A stretch of 37,533 bases of DNA, from positions 1-37,533 of the forward strand of contig JACJXV010000036.1 of the NCBI GenBank assembly GCA_020636445.1. The letters run 5' to 3'. The DNA comes from Lewinellaceae bacterium. Its GTDB lineage: Bacteria > Bacteroidota > Bacteroidia > Chitinophagales > Saprospiraceae. The position numbers and the translations under genes are program-made. The stretch's first letter is position 1, and each line of letters starts with the position of its first letter. A model generated the notes under the pieces. It was not told the DNA's origin. It saw only the letters and a program-made list of their open reading frames with translations, and searched no databases. Below, piece by piece: positions 25,304 to 32,792 of this stretch.

Positions 25304-25311
25304 TATATTTG
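25304..25311 (+). promoter_or_regulatory. -7 element of the tRNA-Arg gene
   Basis: TATATTTG matches TAnnTTTG, with a TTG 16 bp upstream (25285-25287). The predicted transcript starts about 10 bases before the tRNA. Confidence 0.6.
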
Positions 25312-25329
25312 CCCACCGAAAGGAACAAC

Positions 25330-25401
25330 GGTCCCGTAGTACAACGGATAGTATGCAGGTTTCCGGAACCTGAGATCTAAGTTCGATTCTTAGCGGGACT
25401 A
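25330..25401 (+). tRNA. tRNA-Arg (anticodon CCG)
   Basis: A full cloverleaf can be drawn. The acceptor GGTCCCG (25330-25336) pairs with CGGGACT (25394-25400) with one G-U. The D stem is GTAC/GTAT, the anticodon stem CAGGT/ACCTG (25356-25360/25368-25372) has loop TTCCGGA with CCG at 25363-25365, the variable loop is 4 bases, and the T stem CTAAG/CTTAG has loop TTCGATT. The 3' CCA is not encoded. CCG reads the CGG arginine codon. Confidence 0.95.
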
Positions 25402-25403
25402 CA

Positions 25404-25446
25404 AAAGCCTCTCTTAATCTATTGATTTTGAGAGGCTTTATTTATT
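25404..25446 (+). terminator. Intrinsic terminator of the tRNA gene
   Basis: AAAGCCTCTC (25404-25413) pairs perfectly with GAGAGGCTTT (25430-25439) around a 16-base loop and is followed by the T-rich ATTTATTT. It starts 3 bases after the tRNA. Confidence 0.85.
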
Positions 25447-25710
25447 TCCAATACCCGTTTTTACCCGTTTGCCAGTTAGATACTAAAAATTTCTTGCTGA
25501 ACGCAGCTTGGCTTCAATGGAGGTATAATCACCTCTTCCCAGAAATCTGCATTCCTGCTTTTGTCCGATGCAGCGTAGCAGGAGTCATGCATCTTCTTCA
25601 GTTTATCCCTTTTATGCTGTAGCTTTCGGGTTTACTTTATCTCCATTATGTCTACCTGTTTACTTCTTTTAAGCCCATTTTTTGGCGGGTTGACGACGCG
25701 CAGTGGAAAT

Positions 25711-25743
25711 AAAAAAACCCGGGCCAGTTTCCAGGCACCGGGT
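25711..25743 (-). terminator. Intrinsic terminator on the minus strand
   Basis: Reading the minus strand, ACCCGG and GCC pair with GGC and CCGGGT (25743-25738/25722-25717 and 25736-25734/25725-25723, one bulge, 8-base loop). A run of seven T follows (25717-25711). It lies 160 bp beyond the epimerase stop, too far to be a simple end of that gene, which suggests a small transcript in between. Confidence 0.75.
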
Positions 25744-25836
25744 GTTCTCATTTGGGTAATGTAGGAGAGTAATATCGCAGACTGATGTATCCAAAAAATT
25801 GGAAAAAGAAAAAAATTACTCCTACGGGCTAAATTT
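25711..25836 (-). ncRNA. Candidate small RNA, about 125 nt
   Basis: On the minus strand a TTG (25871-25869), a 20-bp spacer and TACCTTG (25848-25842, one T short of the consensus) could form a promoter with a start near 25836. The transcript would contain a long stem of GTAGGAGTAAT (25825-25815) with ATTACTCTCCTAC (25773-25761, 2-base bulge). This encloses a U-rich bubble and a small CCAA/TTGG hairpin (25802-25799/25794-25791). It would end in the intrinsic terminator. The open frame across it on the same strand runs through the terminator and is not protein-like. The alternative is a long 3' untranslated region of the epimerase mRNA. The rest of the 25447-25902 gap shows nothing else convincing. 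Confidence 0.35.
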
Positions 25837-25902
25837 GATTTCAAGGTACAACGAAATTGGCGCTTGCGCAATACTCTGAGATCTTTTATCCAATATATAT
25901 AG

Positions 25903-27018
25903 TTATTCGACCAGTGTCATCGGCCAGCCGGCTAGTGTCGATTCCTCACAAGAGCACCCAATACCCACCGTGTCCGGTAGCGTAATTTTTCCGCCTGAAG
26001 TATAGCGTATGCCACCTGTAACAGGGTCTTCGGCTAGCATCAGGGGGCTGTCCATATCGAACTGGGTTATGGCGCTATGTGCCAGGGCAAAATGTGCCAG
26101 GGCCGTGATAGCCAGGCGGCTCTCGGAAAAACAGCCAACCTGGCAGGTAAGACCTGCAGCTTCGGCTAGATGAACTATCCGGGTAGCTGGGGCTATTCCG
26201 CCTGCCTTGGAGAGTTTGATGTTGAAAAAATCACAAGCTTCAGCCTGTAACAGGCGGTGGGCGTCATGATGGTCAAACAGGGCTTCGTCGGCCATGATCG
26301 GCACCGGACTTAGTCGCCTGACCTGAGTAAGCCCGGCTATATCCCAGTGGGCAATGGGTTGTTCACAATACTCTACGTCATACGCGGCCAGCGCTCGCAA
26401 GGTACGGACAGCAGTCGCTACGTCCCAGCCCTGGTTGGCATCAATGCGCAGGGGAAGATTGGGACCTACCGCTTGCCGAACCGCGGCCACGCGGGCTATA
26501 TCAGCCGCAAAGGTGGTTCCGACTTTTAGTTTTACCGCATAAAAGCCTTCTTGCTGATAACTGAGCGCTGCAGCTGCCATCTTTTCCGGACTGCCAATGC
26601 CTACGGTCATATCTGTGTACAAGGCTTTTTGAGGGTTTCCGCCCAGGAAAGCATACAACGGCAGGTTGCTTTGTTGCGCTGCCAGGTCATAAAGTGCCAG
26701 GTCAAAAGCACTTTTAATGCAGCGATGTCCGGCAATAGTGGTCCGCAACGCTTTTTCCCAGCTTACCCGGTCCAGCGCCGATAAGCCAAGTAATGCCCGG
26801 GCTATGGCAGGGGCAATGGCTATGCCGGTATCCTGCGTTTCCCCGTTAATCGACCGGTAAGGACTGCATTCGCCCCAACCTATTCGCCCGGATTGCGTTT
26901 CAATAGCCACCAGGATATTATGCGCATGGGTAATCGTTTCCAGGGAAATTACGAAAGGTTGTTCTAGCGGGATATCCAGCCGGAAAATACGGATGCGGCG
27001 GATTGGGTCGAGCGTCAT
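25903..27018 (-). CDS. Dipeptide epimerase (enolase superfamily, L-Ala-D/L-Glu epimerase-like)
   Basis: The 371-residue protein has the complete muconate lactonizing subgroup active site: Lys163 and Lys165 in AVKLKVG, metal ligands Asp193 (RIDANQGW), Glu219 (CEQPI) and Asp244 (MADEAL), and Lys268 in NIKLSKAGG. Near the C-terminus the DMDSPLML segment supplies the Asp-x-Asp pair that binds the substrate amino group in dipeptide epimerases, which separates it from muconate and o-succinylbenzoate enzymes. The probable role is cytoplasmic epimerisation of murein-derived L-Ala-D-Glu or another dipeptide. No peptide transporter or amidase gene is adjacent. It is divergent from gldA, with 147 bp between the starts. 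Confidence 0.9.
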   Translation of the reverse strand: MTLDPIRRIRIFRLDIPLEQPFVISLETITHAHNILVAIETQSGRIGWGECSPYRSINGETQDTGIAIAPAIARALLGLSALDRVSWEKALRTTIAGHRCIKSAFDLALYDLAAQQSNLPLYAFLGGNPQKALYTDMTVGIGSPEKMAAAALSYQQEGFYAVKLKVGTTFAADIARVAAVRQAVGPNLPLRIDANQGWDVATAVRTLRALAAYDVEYCEQPIAHWDIAGLTQVRRLSPVPIMADEALFDHHDAHRLLQAEACDFFNIKLSKAGGIAPATRIVHLAEAAGLTCQVGCFSESRLAITALAHFALAHSAITQFDMDSPLMLAEDPVTGGIRYTSGGKITLPDTVGIGCSCEESTLAGWPMTLVE

Positions 27019-27058
27019 AGGAATAGCTTAACAAGTGAAAAGATGCAAGGTGTACGAA

Positions 27059-27137
27059 ATTGCAATAACGAAAAAAATCACCATTATTACTAGTTTTGCA
27101 TCCCCAAGCAACATTGCAATTTCCTGGGTCATTGCAA
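27059..27137. promoter_or_regulatory. gldA/epimerase divergent promoter region with three ATTGCAA copies
   Basis: TAGTTTTG at 27091-27098 is a perfect TAnnTTTG -7 element in the gldA direction, about 67 bp before its ATG. ATTGCAA occurs three times (27059-27065, 27113-27119, 27131-27137), the last next to the palindrome GCAACGTTGC (27134-27143). The repeats could be protein-binding sites; no regulator can be named. Confidence 0.4.
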
Positions 27138-27165
27138 CGTTGCTAGAAAAATCAAAAGCAAGGAC

Positions 27166-28089
27166 ATGTCGGTTCAGGTAGATAACCTTACCAAAATATA
27201 CGGATCGCAAAAGGCGGTAGATGGCATCTCGTTCAAGGTAGAGCCGGGGCAGGTTCTCGGTTTTTTGGGTCCTAATGGTGCCGGGAAAACGACGACGATG
27301 AAGATCCTGACGGGCTACATCCCGGCTACTTCCGGATCGGCTACGGTCGCCGGGTTTTCGGTGGATACCCACCCGGAAGAGGTGCGCCGGCGTATTGGCT
27401 ACCTTCCGGAGCATAATCCTTTGTACAAAGATATGTATGTGCGCGAGTACCTGCTGTTTGTGGCCGGATTGCATAAGTTGCCGCAGCCACAAAAACGCGT
27501 GGCGGAGATGATAGAGCTTACCGGACTTACCCGCGAACAACACAAACATATCGGAGCTCTTTCCAAAGGGTACCGGCAGCGGGTCGGCCTGGCTCAGGCG
27601 ATGTTACATGATCCTGAGGTGCTCATCCTGGATGAACCTACCACCGGCCTTGATCCCAACCAATTGATTGAAATCCGGCAGCTCATCAAGCATATTGGAG
27701 CAGCAATAACCCTGATTTTCTCTACCCATATCATGCAGGAGGTGCAAGCCATCTGCGATCGGGTACTGATTATCAATAATGGGAAGCTCGTAGCCGATGA
27801 TCCGATCGGTCGTTTACAGGAGCGCCTGGCGGGTGATGTTATCGTAACGGTCGCCTTTGCGCAGGCAGTTCCGGTAGCGCAATTACAACGCATCACGGGT
27901 GTGAAGCAAGTAAAAGCGCTGGGTGATCGCAAGTTTCAGCTTTCGGCAAGCCCTGCAACCGATATCAGGCCAGCCGTTTTTTCCTTTGCGGTCAACAATC
28001 AGCAGGTTTTGCTGGAAATGCACCAGGAAACCTTTAGTGTTGAAGAGGTTTTCCAGCGATTAACTCAATCAGGAGTTACTGCTCCCTAA
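27166..28089 (+). CDS. gldA: Gliding-motility-type ABC transporter ATPase GldA
   Basis: The 307-residue protein is a DrrA/GldA-type ABC ATPase: Walker A GPNGAGKTTT (35-44), Q-loop region YLPEHNPLY, signature LSKGYRQRVGLAQAM, Walker B VLILDEPTTGLD and a switch His in FSTHIMQEV. A C-terminal extension (about 225-307) is typical of GldA. With GldF and GldG, encoded downstream, it should form the ABC complex needed for gliding in Flavobacterium; the transported substrate is unknown. The name depends on context, since the same ATPase type serves other ABC-2 exporters. It starts a tight five-gene operon, with only 10 bp to the next start. Confidence 0.88.
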   Translation: MSVQVDNLTKIYGSQKAVDGISFKVEPGQVLGFLGPNGAGKTTTMKILTGYIPATSGSATVAGFSVDTHPEEVRRRIGYLPEHNPLYKDMYVREYLLFVAGLHKLPQPQKRVAEMIELTGLTREQHKHIGALSKGYRQRVGLAQAMLHDPEVLILDEPTTGLDPNQLIEIRQLIKHIGAAITLIFSTHIMQEVQAICDRVLIINNGKLVADDPIGRLQERLAGDVIVTVAFAQAVPVAQLQRITGVKQVKALGDRKFQLSASPATDIRPAVFSFAVNNQQVLLEMHQETFSVEEVFQRLTQSGVTAP

Positions 28090-28099
28090 GCGAAATATT

Positions 28100-28768
28100 A
28101 TGGCAAAAATCGGATTGTGGATAATGGTGATGGTGGTAGGTTTGGGTACTATGTCCGCACAAAGCGACAGCTTGCCGGTCAATAATCGGTTTACCTTTCG
28201 CGATGGTTTATACCGGACCTTTTCCGATTTCCAGCAGAATCATCCGGTGTGGAAATGGGAGGAAATTGCCGCTACCCTGACGGTGAATGCACAAACCTCG
28301 ATAGCCCAGGTGGAAATGCTTCGTTCGCAGAAAAACAACAGTAGCCTGCTCGATTCTATCTGGGGTTTTGCTTACGAGGGCCAGCCATTCATCCGCGTCC
28401 CTATGGATAGTACACGGCGTGCAGTAGCTATTTTTGCAGGATTTACAATTAGGGGGGCTATTTGCTTGTACAGCTACGAAAGGCAGGTGACCGACACCCT
28501 GGAGATGAAAGCGTATAATCCCCTAACCGGGAAACCCTTCCGCCGGGGTACCATAAAGCGAAGCTCCCGCATCCTGCAGGAAAAGATCATGCGTTTTGAA
28601 GATGGCCTGACCAGGCCTTTTACCCGCGAAGAAGTTCTGGCCTGGGTGGAACGCGACGCAGAGTTACGCCGGGCTATTCCGCTGATTGAAGGAGATGAGT
28701 TAGGGGAAAAGTTGCGTCGGGCACTGGTGGTTTTTAATGAGCGGTATCCCGTTCGGGTGCCCCGCTAA
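28100..28768 (+). CDS. Secreted protein of unknown function inside the gld operon
   Basis: The 222-residue product has a signal peptide (cleavage after MSAQ, about residue 21) and no further membrane segment. The body has two blocks: an N-terminal block with NNRFTFRDGLYRTFSDFQQNHPVW, and a C-terminal helical block KRSSRILQEKIMRFEDGLTRPFTREEVLAWVERDAELRRAI. FRDGLYRTFSDFQQN resembles short secreted proteins found in other Bacteroidota, but I cannot name the family. Its tight spacing (10 bp from gldA, 34 bp to gldF) suggests co-expression and possibly an extracytoplasmic role with the transporter. Confidence 0.75.
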   Translation: MAKIGLWIMVMVVGLGTMSAQSDSLPVNNRFTFRDGLYRTFSDFQQNHPVWKWEEIAATLTVNAQTSIAQVEMLRSQKNNSSLLDSIWGFAYEGQPFIRVPMDSTRRAVAIFAGFTIRGAICLYSYERQVTDTLEMKAYNPLTGKPFRRGTIKRSSRILQEKIMRFEDGLTRPFTREEVLAWVERDAELRRAIPLIEGDELGEKLRRALVVFNERYPVRVPR

Positions 28769-28802
28769 ATTTTCAAATTCGATTATCCAATACTAAGGAG
28801 AG

Positions 28803-29534
28803 ATGTGGACCATTTTGCATAAAGAAGTCAATGCTTTTTTCAGTTCGCTGATTGGCTACCTGGTAATCGGGACCTTTCTGGTTATCATGGGCCTGGTATT
28901 ATTCGTATTTCCGGATACCAGTTTGTTGGAGTTGAACTATGCCACGCTGGATCCCTTGTTTGATACGGCGCCAACGATTTTGTTGCTCCTGGTGCCGGCA
29001 ATTACCATGCGCTTGTTAGCAGAAGAAAACCAGCTGGGTACTATTGAGTTTCTGGCAACGAAACCAGTAAGTGAGCTGGAAATTATCCTGGGAAAGTATT
29101 TTGCCGCATTGGTTTTGATTGCCTTCGCGCTAATTCCTACCGGGTTATATTACCTGACGATCTATCAACTAGGGTCCCCTCCGGGAAATATTGATGCCGG
29201 CGCGGTAGTTGGATCCTATTTGGGGTTGTTTCTGTTAGCCGCTGTCTTTGCGGCCATTGGCATCTTTGCATCCTCACTTACAGCCAATCAGATCACGGCC
29301 TTCGTCCTGACGATTTTACTGTGCTTTCTTTTCTACTATGGGTTTTTCTTTTTCAGTAAACTCCCTGTTTTTTTTGGAAAAACCGATGATCTGATTCAGC
29401 AATTGGGGATTGACTATCACTACAGCTCTATCAGCCGGGGCGTGATTGATACCCGTGATGTCATCTATTTTGCGTCGGTGATTTCCTTGTTTATTGTTTT
29501 TACCCTGGTGTCGCTGGAACGCCGCAAATGGTAA
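28803..29534 (+). CDS. gldF: ABC-2 permease GldF
   Basis: The 243-residue protein has six membrane helices (about 15-36, 58-78, 100-120, 138-163, 167-188 and 220-238). It shows the ABC-2 permease pattern FKELTAF-like MWTILHKEVNAFFSSLIGYLVIG and PAITMRLLAEENQLGTIEFLATKPVSELEIILGKY between helices 2 and 3, the usual contact to the ATPase. It is the membrane channel partner of GldA. The GLAEEK-like box and length match GldF. It is 19 bp from gldG. Confidence 0.9.
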   Translation: MWTILHKEVNAFFSSLIGYLVIGTFLVIMGLVLFVFPDTSLLELNYATLDPLFDTAPTILLLLVPAITMRLLAEENQLGTIEFLATKPVSELEIILGKYFAALVLIAFALIPTGLYYLTIYQLGSPPGNIDAGAVVGSYLGLFLLAAVFAAIGIFASSLTANQITAFVLTILLCFLFYYGFFFFSKLPVFFGKTDDLIQQLGIDYHYSSISRGVIDTRDVIYFASVISLFIVFTLVSLERRKW

Positions 29535-29553
29535 TGTTAACCTTTGAGAGATC

Positions 29554-31290
29554 ATGACGAAACGTCCAAATAAACGCACTCAAAAAGCGCAGTCGATTAT
29601 CCAATTGGCATTATTTGCCGGGATAGTTATTTTGGTAAACATCCTGGCCAATGCCCGGATTGGCGGGCGAGCGCTCTACACATACCTCGACCTCACGGAA
29701 GAAAAGCGCTATACGCTGACTCCCGCAACCCGTAACCTGTTACAGGAAGTCGATGATGTTGTCTATGTTCAGGTGCTCCTGCAAGGAGATTTTCCTGCTG
29801 GGTATAAACGCCTGCAGGCTGCAGTAACTGATATGCTGGAAGATTTTCGCAGTGAAAGCGGGTATGTCGAATTCGCTTTTGAGGATCCCCTGGCTGGCAC
29901 TGCCGATCAGATTAATGCCCGCAAGGAAGCCTTGGCAAAGGATGGTATTATCCCCGTTAATCTGCAGGTGATGGAAAGTGGGGAACGCTCGGAGAAACTT
30001 ACCTATCCCTACGCGATTTTCAATTATAAAGGCCGCCGGCAAGCTGTTAATTTTCTGGAAAATCAAATTCCCGGCGTTCCGCCAGACCTCATTCTCAATA
30101 ATTCGATTGCGCTGCTGGAATACAAGTTTGCCGAAGCAATTCAACAGCTCCGTAGTCCGGAAAAGCCGGCCGTGGTCTTTACAGCAGGACACGGAGAATT
30201 GACACCGCTGGAAACGGGCGACTGGGAAAACACTATGCGGGAATCTTATAATACCGGGCGCCTGGTTCTCGATAGCGTTCCAGCGATCAGCCCCGAAATC
30301 AAGGTATTAGTAGTAGCCAAGCCCCGGATTCCTTTTTCAGAAAGAGACAAGTTTAAAATAGACCAGTATGTGATGCAAGGTGGGAAATTGCTTTGGCTTC
30401 TCGATATGGTCAACGTAGAGCTCGACAGTCTGCGGCGAGGTGAATACCTGCCAGGAGATTATAACCTGGCATTGGACGAACTGCTTTTTCGCTATGGCAT
30501 CCGGATTCAACCCAATTTGGTGCTGGATATGCAGTGTACCCAGATTCCGTTGGCCACTGGGGTTGTTGGAAACGCTCCCCAATTTGAATATTTCCGGTAT
30601 CCTTACCATATTGTAACTATTCCACGTTCCGACCAATTAATTGTCAAGAGCCTGGGGCCGGTGAATTTATTGTACGCAAGCTCTATTGATACAACTGTGC
30701 GTACCCGACAGCCGCTCCAAAAAACGGTACTGCTTACTTCTTCGGAGACCAGCCGGTTGCAATACTTGCCCCTGCGCATGAATTTTGACTTTCTGCGTTA
30801 CGATTTGGACGCTTCCAAATTTGATGCCGGACCACAACCCCTGGCCTTACTCGTGGAAGGGTCTTTTACTTCGCTGTATGAGAATCGGGTTACGGAAAGT
30901 ATGCAGGAAGGCTTACGGGCCCTGAATCTTACCTTTCAGAGCGCTTCACCCGCCAATAAAATGATTGTCGTAGCCGATGGTGATATCGCCCGCAACCGGT
31001 TTGATCCCAAAACGCAGCGTGTAGCTCCGTTGGGGTATAACGAGTTCGAGCGGTATCGGTTTGCCAATAAGGAGTTTTTAATGAACGCCGTGGCGTACTT
31101 GCTGGATGGTAGCGGACTGATTGCGGCCCGTGGAAAAGAGGTCAAATTGCGACTGCTCAACCGTACCAAAGTCAAAGCTGAACGAACCCAATGGCAATTG
31201 ATTAACCTGTTGATTCCGTTAGTTTTCCTGGGATTGTTCGGATTGGGCTATCAATTTTGGCGTCGACGCCGTTATGGACGCACTGTTTAG
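29554..31290 (+). CDS. gldG: Gliding-motility ABC auxiliary protein GldG
   Basis: The 578-residue protein has an N-terminal membrane helix (about 14-33), a large periplasmic region and a C-terminal helix (about 547-567) ending in an Arg-rich tail, as in GldG. After helix 1 come YTYLDLTEEKRYTLTPATRNLLQEVDDVVYVQVLLQGDFPAG and later the ABC_transp_aux (DUF4350-like) domain with VVFTAGHGELTPLETGDWENTM, KVLVVAKPRIPFSERDKFKIDQYVMQGGKLLWLLD and RVTESMQEGL. GldF and GldG together form the membrane part of the transporter. The length is normal and the frame intact. Confidence 0.92.
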   Translation: MTKRPNKRTQKAQSIIQLALFAGIVILVNILANARIGGRALYTYLDLTEEKRYTLTPATRNLLQEVDDVVYVQVLLQGDFPAGYKRLQAAVTDMLEDFRSESGYVEFAFEDPLAGTADQINARKEALAKDGIIPVNLQVMESGERSEKLTYPYAIFNYKGRRQAVNFLENQIPGVPPDLILNNSIALLEYKFAEAIQQLRSPEKPAVVFTAGHGELTPLETGDWENTMRESYNTGRLVLDSVPAISPEIKVLVVAKPRIPFSERDKFKIDQYVMQGGKLLWLLDMVNVELDSLRRGEYLPGDYNLALDELLFRYGIRIQPNLVLDMQCTQIPLATGVVGNAPQFEYFRYPYHIVTIPRSDQLIVKSLGPVNLLYASSIDTTVRTRQPLQKTVLLTSSETSRLQYLPLRMNFDFLRYDLDASKFDAGPQPLALLVEGSFTSLYENRVTESMQEGLRALNLTFQSASPANKMIVVADGDIARNRFDPKTQRVAPLGYNEFERYRFANKEFLMNAVAYLLDGSGLIAARGKEVKLRLLNRTKVKAERTQWQLINLLIPLVFLGLFGLGYQFWRRRRYGRTV

Positions 31291-31325
31291 TTTATCCTCC
31301 TTTAAGCTTTGACATCGAATTGACT

Positions 31326-32339
31326 ATGAAACGTACTTATGGGTTCCTGCTGGTTTTTTTAGTCTTGGGAGGATTAGCCGTTTATTGGTGGCTGGCCAGC
31401 CCGGATACCAGCTCTAGTTTGGGCAAGGATCGGTTGTTTAAAGTAGAGCAGCCTGAAAAAATTGCGAAAATCTTCCTGGCCCATCGTGACGGAACCACCG
31501 TGACCCTGGAAAAGAAAAAGAACCAGTGGATATACGATGGAAAATGGCCCGCTCGCCCCAACGCCATCGAGAATCTGTTGGATGCGTTGACCCGGATTCA
31601 GATAAAATACCAGCCGCCTCGGGCGGCCGTGGCAAATATGGTCACTGATTTAGCCACGCAGGGGATTAAAGTAGAGGTGTACGATGTCCGTGATCGCCTG
31701 CTCAAGGCCTATTATGTAGGTGGAGCCACCGCGGATGAGCGGGGAACTTATCTGATCATGGAGGGTGCAGAACAGCCTTACGTGGGTGAGTTGGCGGGCT
31801 GGGAAGGCAATCTACGGTTTCGCTTTAACCTCCGCGGTGATGATTGGCGGGATAAAACCATTTTTGCCGTTCAACCCAAGGACATCAAACGGGTAACCAT
31901 AGAATACCCCAAGCAACGCAACCAGTCCTTTCGCCTGGAACGGAGCCCTGCTGGTGATCGGGTTACCCCTTTTTACGAGTTAAGTGAGCCTAGTAAGCTA
32001 CCCTTGCAAGCAGGCAGGGTAGAAGCCTTTTTGATTGGGTTTGAAAGCCTGGTGGCGGAGGCGTTTGAAAATGACCATCCTCGCCGGGATTCTCTACAAC
32101 AGCAAGTACCTTTTAGTGTGATCACGCTGACTCACCGCAATGATAGTGTGCAAACCGTAAAATTATACCCTATTTACCCCGAATTGCAAATCGATCCCAA
32201 AACGGGAAAAGCACTACCCTCTGGCGGTGTCGAACGCTACCTGGCTACTACGGATAGCGGAGACATCTTCCTGGTCCAGGATCGCGTTTTTAACAAGATC
32301 CTTTGGGCGTATGCTTTTTTCTTTACACCTCCGAAGTAA
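31326..32339 (+). CDS. DUF4340 domain membrane-anchored protein
   Basis: I choose ATG 31326 (MKRTYGFLLVFLVLGGLAVYWW), which gives 337 residues and one N-terminal membrane helix (about 5-23). The open frame upstream overlaps gldG and is not protein-like. The body matches DUF4340, a repeat of beta-rich domains seen in proteins encoded next to GldG-like auxiliary genes: LFKVEQPEKIAKIFLAHRDGTTVTLEKKKNQW and IKRVTIEYPKQRNQSFRLER are two copies of the lead strand pair. It is the last gene of the gld operon, 35 bp after gldG. Its role is unknown but is probably periplasmic and linked to the transporter. Confidence 0.88.
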   Translation: MKRTYGFLLVFLVLGGLAVYWWLASPDTSSSLGKDRLFKVEQPEKIAKIFLAHRDGTTVTLEKKKNQWIYDGKWPARPNAIENLLDALTRIQIKYQPPRAAVANMVTDLATQGIKVEVYDVRDRLLKAYYVGGATADERGTYLIMEGAEQPYVGELAGWEGNLRFRFNLRGDDWRDKTIFAVQPKDIKRVTIEYPKQRNQSFRLERSPAGDRVTPFYELSEPSKLPLQAGRVEAFLIGFESLVAEAFENDHPRRDSLQQQVPFSVITLTHRNDSVQTVKLYPIYPELQIDPKTGKALPSGGVERYLATTDSGDIFLVQDRVFNKILWAYAFFFTPPK

Positions 32340-32792
32340 ATGTTAGTGTTCTGTCAACCGAGAAATTAAAGGTTGGCAATAGTTCCTAGTGAAGGGTGAA
32401 GAGTTAGGAGTGAAGCGACCCTCCTACGTTAAACTACGGCGGGAAAAAACGCTCAACGCTCAACATTTTTTTCCTACGCGCAGATGTATTACCTGATTTT
32501 CACTGGAATATTGCGCTGCTTTGGCTTCGCCAAAGTATGGTTCGGCCAGCTACGCAATGCAGTGTGATAAACGAACCCCGGGGAAAATAGCAGCTTGATA
32601 AGTCTTGTCCAGCAACCTGTATGCCGCAAGGTTCGCAACCAACGATGCAGTTTAGGAAGAGGTTTACCAGGTACTCCCAGGATAGTGGGGAGCCCTAATT
32701 TCCAAACCCTGCACAAATTTCAGGAACCCTGCGAAACAATCCACTATCTTTGCGGTTTTGGAAGGGTTCCCTATCGGAAAGGAATAGAAACT
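32340..32792. other. 453-bp intergenic region before rimO
   Basis: It contains a perfect short hairpin CTTTGGC/GCCAAAG (32519-32525/32529-32535) with a 3-base loop and no U tract, a repetitive-looking stretch with GAGTTAGGAGTGAAG and CGCTCAACGCTCAAC (about 32400-32465), and the rimO promoter at its right end. A 75-codon minus-strand frame (32489-32716) crosses it but shows no domain and is not called. Confidence 0.5.
32745..32752 (+). promoter_or_regulatory. -7 element of rimO
   Basis: TATCTTTG matches TAnnTTTG and lies 40 bp before ATG 32793. This also supports the internal start over the longer open frame from 32595. Confidence 0.55.

Noticed and set aside
25422..25622. Plus-strand open frame after the tRNA
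   Set aside because: It begins within the tRNA terminator, lacks domain features and has a hydrophobic, Cys-rich random-looking composition.
25632..25871. Minus-strand open frame of 79 codons
   Set aside because: It runs straight through a strong intrinsic terminator on the same strand and looks unlike a protein; the candidate small RNA explains the region better.
32489..32716. Minus-strand open frame of 75 codons in the gap before rimO
   Set aside because: No recognised domain, no promoter or start context, and it opposes the rimO promoter region; a gene remnant is possible but cannot be supported.
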